18,713 nt of DNA from DASQDT01 sp036380435 (GTDB lineage: Bacteria > Acidobacteriota > Blastocatellia > Pyrinomonadales > Pyrinomonadaceae): the NCBI GenBank assembly GCA_036380435.1, contig DASVES010000149.1, positions 1 to 18,713 of the forward strand, written 5' to 3'. Below the pieces are notes generated by a model. The model did no database searches. It was not told the DNA's origin and saw only the letters and a program-made list of their open reading frames with translations. This document shows, piece by piece, positions 6,551-12,990 of this stretch. The position numbers were made by a program, and so were the translations under genes. How positions within the stretch are numbered: position 1 is the stretch's first letter; every line of letters starts with the position of its first letter.

Positions 6551-6682
6551 AGCGGGGATCGCAGCCGCGGTGTATGAAGCAAACCTCCGGGCTAGTTGCG
6601 CGGTTGTAGCTTCAACATGCGCGATCACTTTGCCTTTCTGAAGGTACTGCCCCTTGCCTTTAGGCCATCCTTGCCTTCCCAT
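6545..6682 (-). CDS. Small ORF (45 aa) ending inside attC, unknown
   Basis: A 45-codon frame opening at ATG 6682 and closing with the TGA inside the attC R'' box, the same stop placement as in other cassettes of the array. The product (MGRQGWPKGKGQYLQKGKVIAHVEATTAQLARRF...) is basic and Ala-rich; no family recognised. It may be a genuine small protein or the leftover 3' end of the cassette's original gene after an insertion. Stops lie just upstream in frame, and the ribosome binding site is poor. Confidence 0.35.
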   Translation of the reverse strand: MGRQGWPKGKGQYLQKGKVIAHVEATTAQLARRFASYTAAAIPAV

Positions 6683-6707
6683 CGGTAATTCTCATCACCT
6701 GGACTCA

Positions 6708-8207
6708 TCACCCTGCCCTCCGGCGCAATGCTCGCGCCAGTCGTCGTGCGCCGTCCTTGATCTGCCTGGGGTTGACCGCTGTGTAGCCGAGAATCAATCC
6801 GCCGCGCGCCAATGATTTGGAACTATAGGCTGAGAGCGGCGCGGCCTCCACGCGGTGGCGCGCCGCCTGCTCCGACGCGTCATTGTCGCTCACACCTTTC
6901 GGTAGCCAGCCGATCAAATGCATCCCGGCGGCAGCGGGCTTCACCTCCAGAAGCCCCGCTAACTCGCTGGCGGCGGCGGCGATGAGCTGCGCCTGACGCT
7001 CCGCGTACAGAGAGCGCATCCGGCGGATGTGACGTGCAAAGTGTCCCTCCTCGATGAAGTCTGTCAGTATCGCCTGATCAATCGAGGGAGAATGCCTGTC
7101 GATGAGCGCGCGGGCGGCCATAAAGGCATCCGTCAAATCTCCGGGGACGACCATGCAGCCCAGACGCAGGGAGGGAAAGGTTGTCTTGCTAAACGTGCCG
7201 ACGTAGATTACCCCGCCGTTTTTGTCCAACCCTTGCAGCGATGCGAGCGGGCGTCCTGAATACCTGAATTCACTGTTGTAGTCGTCTTCGATAATCAATG
7301 CGCCGGATTGCCTCGCCCAGTCGAGCAGCGCCAAGCGGCGAGATAAGCTCATCGTCACGCCGAGTGGATACTGATGCGAGGGCGTGACGTAAACCAGCCG
7401 TGCCTTCCGGCGCCGCTTCAACCCGGCAGCTAAATCAAAGCCTTCGCCATCTACCGGCACGGGGACGACCTGCGCTCCTGCGGCGAGTAGCGCATTGCGC
7501 GCGCCTGGGTAACACGGGTCTTCCACCCAGACGGCATCACCGGGATTGAGAAGGACGCGCGCCGTCAGATCGAGTGCCTGCTGCGAGCCTGCGACAATGA
7601 TTACTTGCTCGACGTCGCATTGCACCGCCCGCGTCGATTGTAAGTGCGCGGCTATGCTCGCGCGCAACGGGCGGTAGCCAGCCGGATCACCATAGCTCAA
7701 CAGCTCGCGCGGCGGACGCCGCAGCCGTCGGGCCGCCAGGCGCGACCACACGTGGAGGGGAAATTCATCAACGGCAGGCAAGCCGATCTGAAAAGCTAAT
7801 TTATCTCCGCTCCCTTGCACGCGCAACTCCGTCAAAGTTTTCGCTGCCAGCCACTTTCCGCGTCGGGAGAGAATGTGACTTTGCGACGCAGGTGAAGTTT
7901 TGCGACGGGGCGAGCCATCACGAGCAATCTGTAGCATCTCTTCCGGGAGCGTTGCCGCGACGTATGTTCCAGCGCCCGTTTTTCCTTCGAGGTAGCCTTC
8001 GATCAGCAGTTGTTCGTAGGCGTTGACGACCGTCATCCGCGCCACGCCTAATTGTGCCGCCAGCTGCCGGGTCGCCGGCAGCCGCCCTCCGCGGGTGAAT
8101 TCACCGCTTAGAATCGCTCGGCGAATCGACTCGTAAATTTGCTGGTACAGCGGCGCGGAGCCGGTTTTATCATTGAGCGTAAGGAAGGGGAATTTGTCGG
8201 TGCTCAT
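6708..8207 (-). CDS. MocR/PdxR-type transcriptional regulator (GntR wHTH fused to PLP aminotransferase fold)
   Basis: 499 residues. The N-terminal GntR winged helix (about 18-84) contains PLYQQIYESIRRAILSGEF, LPATRQLAAQLGVARMTVVNAY and EGYLEGKTGAGTYV. A fold-type I aminotransferase-like domain (about 135-499) carries the PLP site: SGALIIEDDYNSEFRY with Asp308/Asp309 and Tyr310, and the Schiff-base Lys341 in VGTFSKTTFPSLRLG with Arg348. MocR proteins use PLP as effector cofactor rather than for catalysis. The start at ATG 8207 is preferred over an in-frame ATG at 8411, which overlaps the divergent gene. No Shine-Dalgarno is evident. It is divergent from the TlpA-like and MerP-like genes with a 132-bp spacer holding an inverted repeat, so it probably controls that pair and itself. 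Confidence 0.92.
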   Translation of the reverse strand: MSTDKFPFLTLNDKTGSAPLYQQIYESIRRAILSGEFTRGGRLPATRQLAAQLGVARMTVVNAYEQLLIEGYLEGKTGAGTYVAATLPEEMLQIARDGSPRRKTSPASQSHILSRRGKWLAAKTLTELRVQGSGDKLAFQIGLPAVDEFPLHVWSRLAARRLRRPPRELLSYGDPAGYRPLRASIAAHLQSTRAVQCDVEQVIIVAGSQQALDLTARVLLNPGDAVWVEDPCYPGARNALLAAGAQVVPVPVDGEGFDLAAGLKRRRKARLVYVTPSHQYPLGVTMSLSRRLALLDWARQSGALIIEDDYNSEFRYSGRPLASLQGLDKNGGVIYVGTFSKTTFPSLRLGCMVVPGDLTDAFMAARALIDRHSPSIDQAILTDFIEEGHFARHIRRMRSLYAERQAQLIAAAASELAGLLEVKPAAAGMHLIGWLPKGVSDNDASEQAARHRVEAAPLSAYSSKSLARGGLILGYTAVNPRQIKDGARRLARALRRRAG

Positions 8208-8339
8208 AATTTTGTAATGATAAATTGGTCTATATATTTTGTCGAATAGTGGCTCTTGCGCAGAGACCAAATATGCCTTAAATTCGTTTGGGAAACAGCC
8301 CTGCCGGGACTTGAAGTATCTATTTATTGAGGTGAAGGG
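8208..8339. promoter_or_regulatory. Divergent promoter region with probable MocR operator
   Basis: TTGGTCT (8225-8231) and AGACCAA (8264-8270) form an inverted pair with centres 39 bp apart, each flanked by AT-rich sequence (TATATATT, ATATG). GGTC-containing half sites are usual for MocR-type GntR regulators. The AT-rich segment between them (8231-8240) is the likely promoter core of the minus-strand regulator gene. Confidence 0.5.
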
Positions 8340-8816
8340 GTGAGGAGAGCAATCATTTTCGCCGTGCTCATGGCCGTGACGCCGATTATCGCGGTAGGGC
8401 AAACGAGCCACGCCCCAGCCCTGGCACTGAAAGACCTGCGCGGGCGCGCCCTGCGGCTGAGTGACTACAAAGGCAAGGTCGTGGTGCTGAACTTCTGGGC
8501 GACGTGGTGCCCGCCCTGCCGCGCCGAGATGCCTGATTTGATCAAGATGCAGCGCGAATATCGAAGCCGGGGATTGCAGGTCGTCGGCATTACTTACCCA
8601 CCGGAAGAGATAGCGGAAGTTAGACGGTTTGTCAGGAAACTCGGGGTCAATTATCCGATTGCCCTGGGCACGAGAGAGACCAAGTCTCTCTTCGATGACA
8701 CCGAGACGCTGCCTTTGACGGTCGTCATAGATCGGGAGGGCAAGGTCCGTGAGCGCATCGAGGGGATTCTTTTACCACAGGAGTTCGAGCAGAAGATCAG
8801 ACCTTTGCTCAAGTAA
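8340..8816 (+). CDS. TlpA/ResA-like thiol-disulfide oxidoreductase (exported thioredoxin fold)
   Basis: 158 residues starting at GTG 8340 behind GAGGTGAAG. A signal peptide (about 1-21, ending IIAVGQ) is followed by the AhpC/TSA-Redoxin-type thioredoxin fold. It includes KDLRGRALRLSDYKGKVVVLNFWATWCPPCRAEMP with active-site CPPC (Cys57 and Cys60), a central VVGITYPPEE strand, and the cis-proline loop ETLPLTVVIDREGKV. The family reduces or isomerises disulfides in the periplasm, for example for cytochrome c maturation or metal-site delivery. It is followed 77 bp later by a MerP-like metal-binding protein on the same strand and is divergent from the MocR gene, suggesting a thiol/metal-handling operon. 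Confidence 0.92.
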   Translation: MRRAIIFAVLMAVTPIIAVGQTSHAPALALKDLRGRALRLSDYKGKVVVLNFWATWCPPCRAEMPDLIKMQREYRSRGLQVVGITYPPEEIAEVRRFVRKLGVNYPIALGTRETKSLFDDTETLPLTVVIDREGKVRERIEGILLPQEFEQKIRPLLK

Positions 8817-8893
8817 GCCCGGATATAGAATGCACATCGGAGTATTGCTGATCCGGTTTTCATCAACCCCACAGATTCAAGGAGATGTAGAGA

Positions 8894-9199
8894 ATGCGTA
8901 AAAGTAGAGTTGCCACCCTGTTAGGAATAGTTCTCATGCTGGCACTGGGCGCCAGCAGCGTGTTGGCTGCCAGCAAGTCCGTCACCATTCGCGTCGAGGG
9001 CATGAAATGCAATCACTGCTCGAGTTCCGTTGCCAAAGCTTTGAAAGCAACTGCTGGTGTCGAGAAGGTCGAGATCAGTCATGAAAAAGGTGAGGCAGTT
9101 ATCCAGTATGACGATCAGAAGGTGACGGAAGCCAAACTGCGGGAGGTCATCAACGGCACGGGCTTCAAGGCTGTCGAGGAAAAGTCCGCCACGAATTGA
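8894..9199 (+). CDS. Periplasmic heavy-metal-associated (HMA) domain protein, MerP/CopZ-like
   Basis: 101 residues. A signal peptide (1-26, MLALGASSVLAA) precedes one HMA domain with the metal-binding loop GMKCNHC (Met37, Cys39, Cys42), then SSSVAKALKATAGVEKVEISHEKGEAVIQYDDQKVTEAKLREVINGTGFKA, the full ferredoxin-like beta-alpha-beta-beta-alpha-beta order. A strong ribosome binding site (AGGAGAT) lies eight bases before the ATG. HMA domains bind Cu(I), Hg(II), Zn(II) or Cd(II). No transporter or mercuric reductase is adjacent, so the metal is not defined. Pairing with a TlpA-like reductase suggests keeping Cys ligands reduced. A bidirectional-type terminator hairpin follows at 9234. Confidence 0.9.
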   Translation: MRKSRVATLLGIVLMLALGASSVLAASKSVTIRVEGMKCNHCSSSVAKALKATAGVEKVEISHEKGEAVIQYDDQKVTEAKLREVINGTGFKAVEEKSATN

Positions 9200-9233
9200 A
9201 AAGAGCGAACCCTCTCATTTACAGAGTTTAATA

Positions 9234-9271
9234 AATAATTAAAGGGAGTTCATTTGCTCCCTTTAATTATT
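9234..9271. terminator. Intrinsic terminator (15-bp perfect stem)
   Basis: AATAATTAAAGGGAG (9234-9248) pairs perfectly with CTCCCTTTAATTATT (9257-9271) around an 8-nt loop. The 3' side is T-rich, and the AT-rich outer stem gives U tracts in both directions. It ends the TlpA/MerP-like operon. The minus-strand S41 fragment runs into it and ends within its loop. Confidence 0.8.
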
Positions 9272-9494
9272 AGATGGCCATCTCGGAAATCGCTGAGGCA
9301 TGATTCAACGGCTTCATGCGCCTTCTGGTCGTGGCGGGCTTGGCGCAAACGTGTCTCGGTTCGCTCTGACAGTTGTTTGAGGTCAAGACCACGATGCTCG
9401 ACTGCCCATTCGAGATTCGCATAATGGTCAGAAATCTCTCGCTTCAACTGAGCGAAATCCTCCAGCCAGGCATTATTTGCATTCTCCGAGACAT
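9250..9494 (-). pseudogene. Truncated N-terminal fragment of an S41 (C-terminal processing-type) peptidase
   Basis: The frame encodes SENANNAWLEDFAQLKREISDHYANLEWAVEHRGLDLKQLSERTETRLRQARHDQKAHEAVESCLSDFRDGHL and then ends in the terminator hairpin. From memory, this matches the opening helical domain of S41 peptidases, which continue from F-x-DGHL into the PDZ and catalytic regions; those are missing. The ATG at 9494 with AGAGGAAA before it is in another frame and is the likely original start, one base out of phase; the only in-frame ATGs lie inside the upstream attC. Both ends are therefore damaged. Interpretation: the original C5 cassette gene, cut when the MocR/TlpA/MerP block arrived. Confidence 0.6.
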
Positions 9495-9515
9495 GGTTTC
9501 CTCTAAAGAGAAGCT

Positions 9516-9618
9516 GTCTAACGCTCGGCATCACCCGCCCGCGCGAGCCGTGTGAAGCATCCAACCTTGCGAATGGCACCCGCGCTGCATCGGGTCGGGT
9601 GCATGCCGAGCGTTAGGC
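9516..9618 (-). other. attC site of cassette C4
   Basis: 103 bp with consensus boxes GCCTAAC (R'', 9612-9618) and GTTAGAC (R', 9516-9522). Arms GCTCGGCATCACCCG and CGGGTGCATGCCGAGC are complementary apart from one unpaired base: the CTCGG/CCGAG change is compensated on both sides, direct evidence of selection for the fold. The stop codon of the C4 gene lies in R''. Confidence 0.95.
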
Positions 9619-10017
9619 CGCAGGCCCGGCATTCCAGACATCCACGGCACACCGCCATTCCCCATCAGGCTCTCGACGCCAGATCGTGACCGCACGCCCC
9701 TCGGTCGTCATCGGCGTACCGTCGGGCGCGTTCATCGTCACCTCATTGCGGCTGAACATATAGGCGAGTTGTGCATCGGGTGAAAGCGTGACATCCTTCG
9801 ACTCCCAATAAATCCTGAATCCGGGAATCCGCAAACTGCCCTCGACATACTGACGCAACGCGGCCTTGCCGACGACCGGCGGGAGGCCGGGAGGCACGAC
9901 GACCGCATCCTCAGTCCAGTACGAGAGGATGCTCTCAACCTCTCGCCCCTCGGAGGCCGCCTTCGCCCATTCGGCATCACGCCGGAGAAGGCGCTCTTTT
10001 TCCGCGGTTAAGTTCAC
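9613..10017 (-). CDS. NTF2-like / SnoaL-like (DUF4440-type) protein, cassette C4
   Basis: 134 residues starting at GTG 10017 behind a strong GGGAGG. The cone-shaped NTF2-like fold is visible as helix AEWAKAASEGREVESILSYW, TEDAVVVPPGLPPVVGKAALRQYVEG, strands FRIYWESKDVTLSPDAQLAYMFSRNEVTMN, and the final GRAVTIWRREPDGEWRCAVDVWNAG. The family includes ketosteroid-isomerase-like enzymes and many small-ligand binders of unknown role. There is no signal peptide. The stop TAA overlaps the attC. The function cannot be narrowed. Confidence 0.88.
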   Translation of the reverse strand: MNLTAEKERLLRRDAEWAKAASEGREVESILSYWTEDAVVVPPGLPPVVGKAALRQYVEGSLRIPGFRIYWESKDVTLSPDAQLAYMFSRNEVTMNAPDGTPMTTEGRAVTIWRREPDGEWRCAVDVWNAGPAA

Positions 10018-10053
10018 TCAAACCTCCCTTCTGATTACACAGACCCCTGGGCG

Positions 10054-10138
10054 GCCTAACGCCAGGCATCACCCGCGCCCAATCCAAGATGCATGAAAGG
10101 CAGCGTGGAGGGGCGTCGGGTGCATGCCGTCGTTAGAT
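10054..10138 (-). other. attC site of cassette C3
   Basis: 85 bp with consensus boxes ATCTAAC (R'', 10132-10138) and GTTAGGC (R', 10054-10060). Arms GCCAGGCATCACCCG and CGGGTGCATGCC pair with one bulge. Confidence 0.93.
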
Positions 10139-10305
10139 GGTGCGTCATCGGAGCCATTCAACTATCGCCTATGCCTACGCGGCGCGCGCGGCCCCGAACA
10201 CATAACGCCCCTGGTGCGACACCAAGCTTCCGCTCCACAGTGCAGATCGCAAACTCTCAGAGTCGCTCCTAGATGAACTGTATTCACTCTATACGAGGAG
10301 ACTGA

Positions 10306-10392
10306 ATGATGGTATATTCGCAGGCGCTTGTGAAGTCAAAAAGGATATTCCCGGATGCCGCCCGGAGTTTGTTTTGGAGGAATGAGAGATGA
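10306..10392 (+). CDS. 28-aa upstream ORF overlapping the Cys-rich cassette gene
   Basis: ATGATG at 10306 follows GAGGAG by five bases, a good ribosome binding site. The frame runs 28 codons (MMVYSQALVKSKRIFPDAARSLFWRNER) and its TGA overlaps the next gene's ATG as ATGA. A basic peptide with no recognised family. The overlap indicates translational coupling, so it could be a leader that tunes expression of the following gene, or a small partner protein. It is on the strand opposite to the array direction. Confidence 0.5.
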   Translation: MMVYSQALVKSKRIFPDAARSLFWRNER

Positions 10393-10886
10393 AGAAAGAC
10401 CGAACTTCTGTTCAGTTTACATACGAACGCACATACACCCTTCGCCATCCAAAATTCAATCTGTTCAAGAATGTCGCATATCTTGATACGGCTAAGCTGA
10501 GCAGGGGGCCGCATACTATTGAACTTGGAAAATTCGCGGGATGCACCTGCGATTGCGTGGTGACGGCCAAAATTAGCAACGGGATGATAAAGGGGATAAA
10601 CTTTCCCAAATGCGAGAGCGCGACGACGGTCTCGCCTAAACTCGCCAAAAAATTTGAGGCGGCACGCAAGGCATTGAGAAAAAATGGTCAACAGAAATGG
10701 GAAGATATTCCTGTTCAGGAACTAACCAGAAGTTCAGCCGCGCGCGCGCGAATTGTTGTTGTTATCACAACAAGCGGGGACTGTTTTGAGGTGTGTATCG
10801 GTTCCGGCCCAGGGACACAGGTCTGTTGGATCTGTTGTCCCGGCTGGTGTATAGGCCCATCAGACCCACAGGTTGCCATCTTCTAA
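10389..10886 (+). CDS. Cys-rich hypothetical protein, opposite to the array (cassette C3)
   Basis: 165 residues with a strong GGAGG site (10376-10380) eight bases before the ATG. Ten cysteines cluster in CTCDC (52-56), Cys75 and the C-terminus (132, 136, 146, 149, 150, 154), which reads DCFEVCIGSGPGTQVCWICCPGWC. A basic helical middle (SPKLAKKFEAARKALRKNG) separates the clusters, and hydrophobic RIVVVITTSG precedes the last one. Metal binding or disulfide-rich folding is suggested; a modified-peptide precursor is possible but unproven. I do not recognise the family. It is the only cassette gene proper running against the array, so it must rely on its own promoter within 10140-10305, where I see no strong consensus boxes. 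Confidence 0.7.
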   Translation: MKKDRTSVQFTYERTYTLRHPKFNLFKNVAYLDTAKLSRGPHTIELGKFAGCTCDCVVTAKISNGMIKGINFPKCESATTVSPKLAKKFEAARKALRKNGQQKWEDIPVQELTRSSAARARIVVVITTSGDCFEVCIGSGPGTQVCWICCPGWCIGPSDPQVAIF

Positions 10887-10931
10887 CCTTTTTCTTCTAA
10901 GCCAGGTACTCTTATCCGTAAGTACGATGAC

Positions 10932-11018
10932 ATCTAACGCCCGGCATCAGCGGCGCGCACAGAACTTGATCTTGAGAGGGCCGCTGTGGTGCGCGTCCGC
11001 CGCATGCCGTTGTTAGAT
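10932..11018 (-). other. attC site of cassette C2
   Basis: 87 bp with consensus boxes ATCTAAC (R'', 11012-11018) and GTTAGAT (R', 10932-10938). Arms GGCATCAGCGGCGCGCA and GCGCGTCCGCCGCATGCC define a third subfamily shared with the 12336 site. Confidence 0.95.
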
Positions 11019-11064
11019 GCTGCCTCTATTAGGCCAAGCCATCGACCATTTGCTCTCCAAGGCT

Positions 11065-12294
11065 CTATTTCCCGCCGCCGGTCAAAACATATTCGACGAC
11101 ATACCGGCGCAGCTTGTCGCGGTCTCGCTTGAGATAGGCCGGATGATCCCCAGCGATGCCCTCGTCAGGTCGAGCCAATAAGATGTAGGCTTCGAGCAAA
11201 CCTTCGTCGTTGAGCTTTTTCAATTTCGCCATCGAGGGGCTAAGCTTCTTCACTGACTTGTCGCCGGTGGCGACCGCGACGACGCTTCGCAACGCGTCAG
11301 CTTCCTCCGCCAGGCTGTGGCGGTATGCTTTCTCCTGCGGAAAGGTTTTTGCGAAAGTTTCCTTGCGCCAAGTCGAGCGAGTCGCGCCGTAGGAGATCCA
11401 TGCGAAAGAGCCGTCGTCTTTGCCGCCGAACAGAGCACTCACGTCTAAATTGATCTTCGCGTCGCCCTTCTCGTCAAAAGTGACGTTGGTCGGGATGTCT
11501 ATTGCCGGGTGTGCGAGCTTGGTGTTCGTCGCCTGCGCCCATTGCGTCAAGCCGGCGACGGAATATTTGTTGTAGGGTTCACTGATGTATGCCTCAACGT
11601 AACGATCACGTGCCTGGTCGTACTTGCGTTGCTTCATCAAAGGCGTCGCCGAATATCGGTATGCCGTCTCCCTGGTCGGGTCTATGGCAATGGCTTTCTG
11701 ATACCACGTTTCGGCCTGCTGGAAGTCGCCGCGATGGTTATGCACGTCGCCGGAGAAAAGCGCGGCTTCATATATCTTCGGATCGAGCTGTAGTGCCTTT
11801 TGGTAATTCCCGAGCGCGTCGTCGAGCTTGCCCTGCGAGAAAAGGGCTTCGGCCTCCGCCATCAGTTTGTTCGCCTCGGCGTGTTGCGAGAACGTCTTGC
11901 CGTCCGAGCCGTCTGCCGGGGTGTTCTGAATAAGAGCTTCTATCACCGGTTCCTGAATGCCCAACTCCTTGGACCTGATAAAGGCGTTGCGGGCGCGAAC
12001 GCGCAATGCTTTACGCGCCGCGTCATCCTTCGTGACATTCGCCTGCGCGATTAGAGCAAATCCGAGATAAAAATGTGTTTCGGGGTCATTGGGTTCGGCA
12101 ATCGCGAGCTTTTGCAAAATCGGCAAAGCTTCTGTGTATTTTTGCTGTTTGGTTAAGTCGGCAGCCTTTTGCTTGAGGTCCTGAATGCTCTCGCCCGACT
12201 GGGCTACTATCGCCATGGGCTGCCAAACCGCCGACAGACAAAATAACAAAACCGCGAAGCCAGATGTGCTTTTGAGAAAGTTATCTCGAAACAT
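11065..12294 (-). CDS. Secreted tetratricopeptide-repeat protein (cassette C2)
   Basis: 409 residues with a signal peptide (about 1-32, FAVLLFCLSAVWQPMAIVAQ). TPR units lie at about 40-80 (ADLTKQQKYTEALPILQKLAIAEPNDPETHFYLG) and about 145-245 (FSQGKLDDALGNYQKALQLDPKIYEAALFSGDVHNHRGDFQQAETWYQKAIAIDPTRETAYRYSA...). The C-terminal 150 residues (WISYGATRSTWRKETFAKTFPQEKAYRHSLAEEADALRSVVAVA...) resemble a region recurrent in acidobacterial TPR proteins, from memory. AGGAG precedes the ATG by six bases. TPRs mediate protein contacts; the partner is unknown. Its composition is closer to the chromosome than the AT-rich distal cassettes. Confidence 0.85.
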   Translation of the reverse strand: MFRDNFLKSTSGFAVLLFCLSAVWQPMAIVAQSGESIQDLKQKAADLTKQQKYTEALPILQKLAIAEPNDPETHFYLGFALIAQANVTKDDAARKALRVRARNAFIRSKELGIQEPVIEALIQNTPADGSDGKTFSQHAEANKLMAEAEALFSQGKLDDALGNYQKALQLDPKIYEAALFSGDVHNHRGDFQQAETWYQKAIAIDPTRETAYRYSATPLMKQRKYDQARDRYVEAYISEPYNKYSVAGLTQWAQATNTKLAHPAIDIPTNVTFDEKGDAKINLDVSALFGGKDDGSFAWISYGATRSTWRKETFAKTFPQEKAYRHSLAEEADALRSVVAVATGDKSVKKLSPSMAKLKKLNDEGLLEAYILLARPDEGIAGDHPAYLKRDRDKLRRYVVEYVLTGGGK

Positions 12295-12335
12295 ATTAAC
12301 TCCTTAGCAAAGATATCACCGTTGAAGACGGAAGC

Positions 12336-12422
12336 GTCTAACGCCCGGCATCAGCGGCGCGCACGAACCACCGATGATAAGAGGTACGCTGGGCGCGCGT
12401 CCGCTGCATGCCGTTGTTAGAT
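12336..12422 (-). other. attC site of cassette C1
   Basis: 87 bp with consensus boxes ATCTAAC (R'', 12416-12422) and GTTAGAC (R', 12336-12342). Arms GCCCGGCATCAGCGGCGCGC and GCGCGTCCGCTGCATGCC are near-complementary with extra bases on one side. The C1 stop codon lies in R''. Confidence 0.95.
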
Positions 12423-12896
12423 TTCGCCACAACCACTCCCCCGCATCGGCATTTGCTTTCTTTCTGCCGCAGGAATAAACCGCCACCCCTTTGACTCATC
12501 AACGTCAAATGCGCCGACAAAAACACTGCCCTTCGGGTTAACGCATTCTGAGCTTACCTCTCTGATGATATGCCAGGCGGGGTCTACCTCATACCTGCCC
12601 ATTCTGTCTTGCACGATGAGCATGGAATCAGCCCTTCGGAAGAAGACGTTCGCGCGGCTCAACCCGCCGGTATCGGTAGAGATTTGCACCCGATTGACTG
12701 GCCTACCTCCGACATTCAGCACGAGAAGACGGTCATACTCGGCTAGGAAATCGTGAATGCAGACGCGCTCAAGCTGTAAGGAAGCGCCCTCCCCTGCGAT
12801 ACGAAGGGACGCAGATGAGCGATTGCCTTTCGCGCTACAAGCAGCGCAGATTAGCAGGCTCAAGCTGAGGAGCAATAATTCTTTCTTCCGCATCAT
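12417..12896 (-). CDS. Putative lipoprotein of unknown function (first cassette, C1)
   Basis: 159 residues starting at ATG 12896 (ATGATG) behind GGTGGAGAG. The N-terminus MMRKKELLLLSLSLLICAACSAKG is a type II-like signal with candidate lipid-attached Cys17 or Cys20, though neither has a perfect lipobox. The mature part is beta-rich (LQLERVCIHDFLAEYDRLLVLNVGGRPVNRVQISTDTGG...) and ends in a Cys-containing tail. No family is recognised. As the attI-proximal cassette it is nearest the candidate Pc promoter and should be the best expressed of the leftward genes. Confidence 0.7.
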   Translation of the reverse strand: MMRKKELLLLSLSLLICAACSAKGNRSSASLRIAGEGASLQLERVCIHDFLAEYDRLLVLNVGGRPVNRVQISTDTGGLSRANVFFRRADSMLIVQDRMGRYEVDPAWHIIREVSSECVNPKGSVFVGAFDVDESKGWRFIPAAERKQMPMRGSGCGEI

Positions 12897-12915
12897 TACG
12901 ACTCTCCACCGAGAA

Positions 12916-12990
12916 ATCTAACGCTCATTAGACCGCCACTGGCGGTACTTTACAACTATTGCCGACCTTTACCGCCACTGGCGGTCTAAT
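12916..12990 (-). other. attI: attI site of the integron
   Basis: Read leftward, GTCTAAT-GAGC-GTTAGAT forms two oppositely oriented integrase-type half sites (L and R), with the crossover GTTAGAT immediately before cassette C1. It lacks the paired arms of an attC. Next to it lie two inverted 21-bp copies, 12927-12947 and 12970-12990, each containing the internal palindrome ACCGCCACTGGCGGT. The position between the cassettes and the divergent intI remnant is where attI belongs. Confidence 0.75.
12927..12955 (-). promoter_or_regulatory. Candidate cassette promoter Pc
   Basis: On the minus strand TTGTAA (12950-12955) and TCTAAT (12927-12932) are separated by exactly 17 bp. The -10 box matches TATAAT at five of six positions and the -35 box matches TTGACA at four. 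Transcription would start near 12920, at the attI crossover, and run into C1. The -10 overlaps an integrase half site, and the spacer holds one internal palindrome. Confidence 0.5.

Noticed and set aside
10196..10235. TAACGCCCCTGGTG...CACCAAG as a further attC
   Set aside because: Shares only a few bases with the attC arm, is too short, and has no RYYYAAC/GTTRRRY pair.
10284..10691. 135-aa minus-strand frame in cassette C3 that would match array polarity
   Set aside because: No ribosome binding site or recognisable features; the plus-strand frame has a strong ribosome binding site and a coupled upstream ORF.
103..12422. Regularly recurring GC-rich repeats as a CRISPR array
   Set aside because: Units are 85-104 bp palindromic sites spaced 0.5-3 kb apart by genes, with RYYYAAC/GTTRRRY ends: attC, not CRISPR.
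12927..12990. 21-bp inverted repeat pair as insertion-sequence ends
   Set aside because: Only 22 bp lie between the arms, there is no transposase, and the site coincides with attI.
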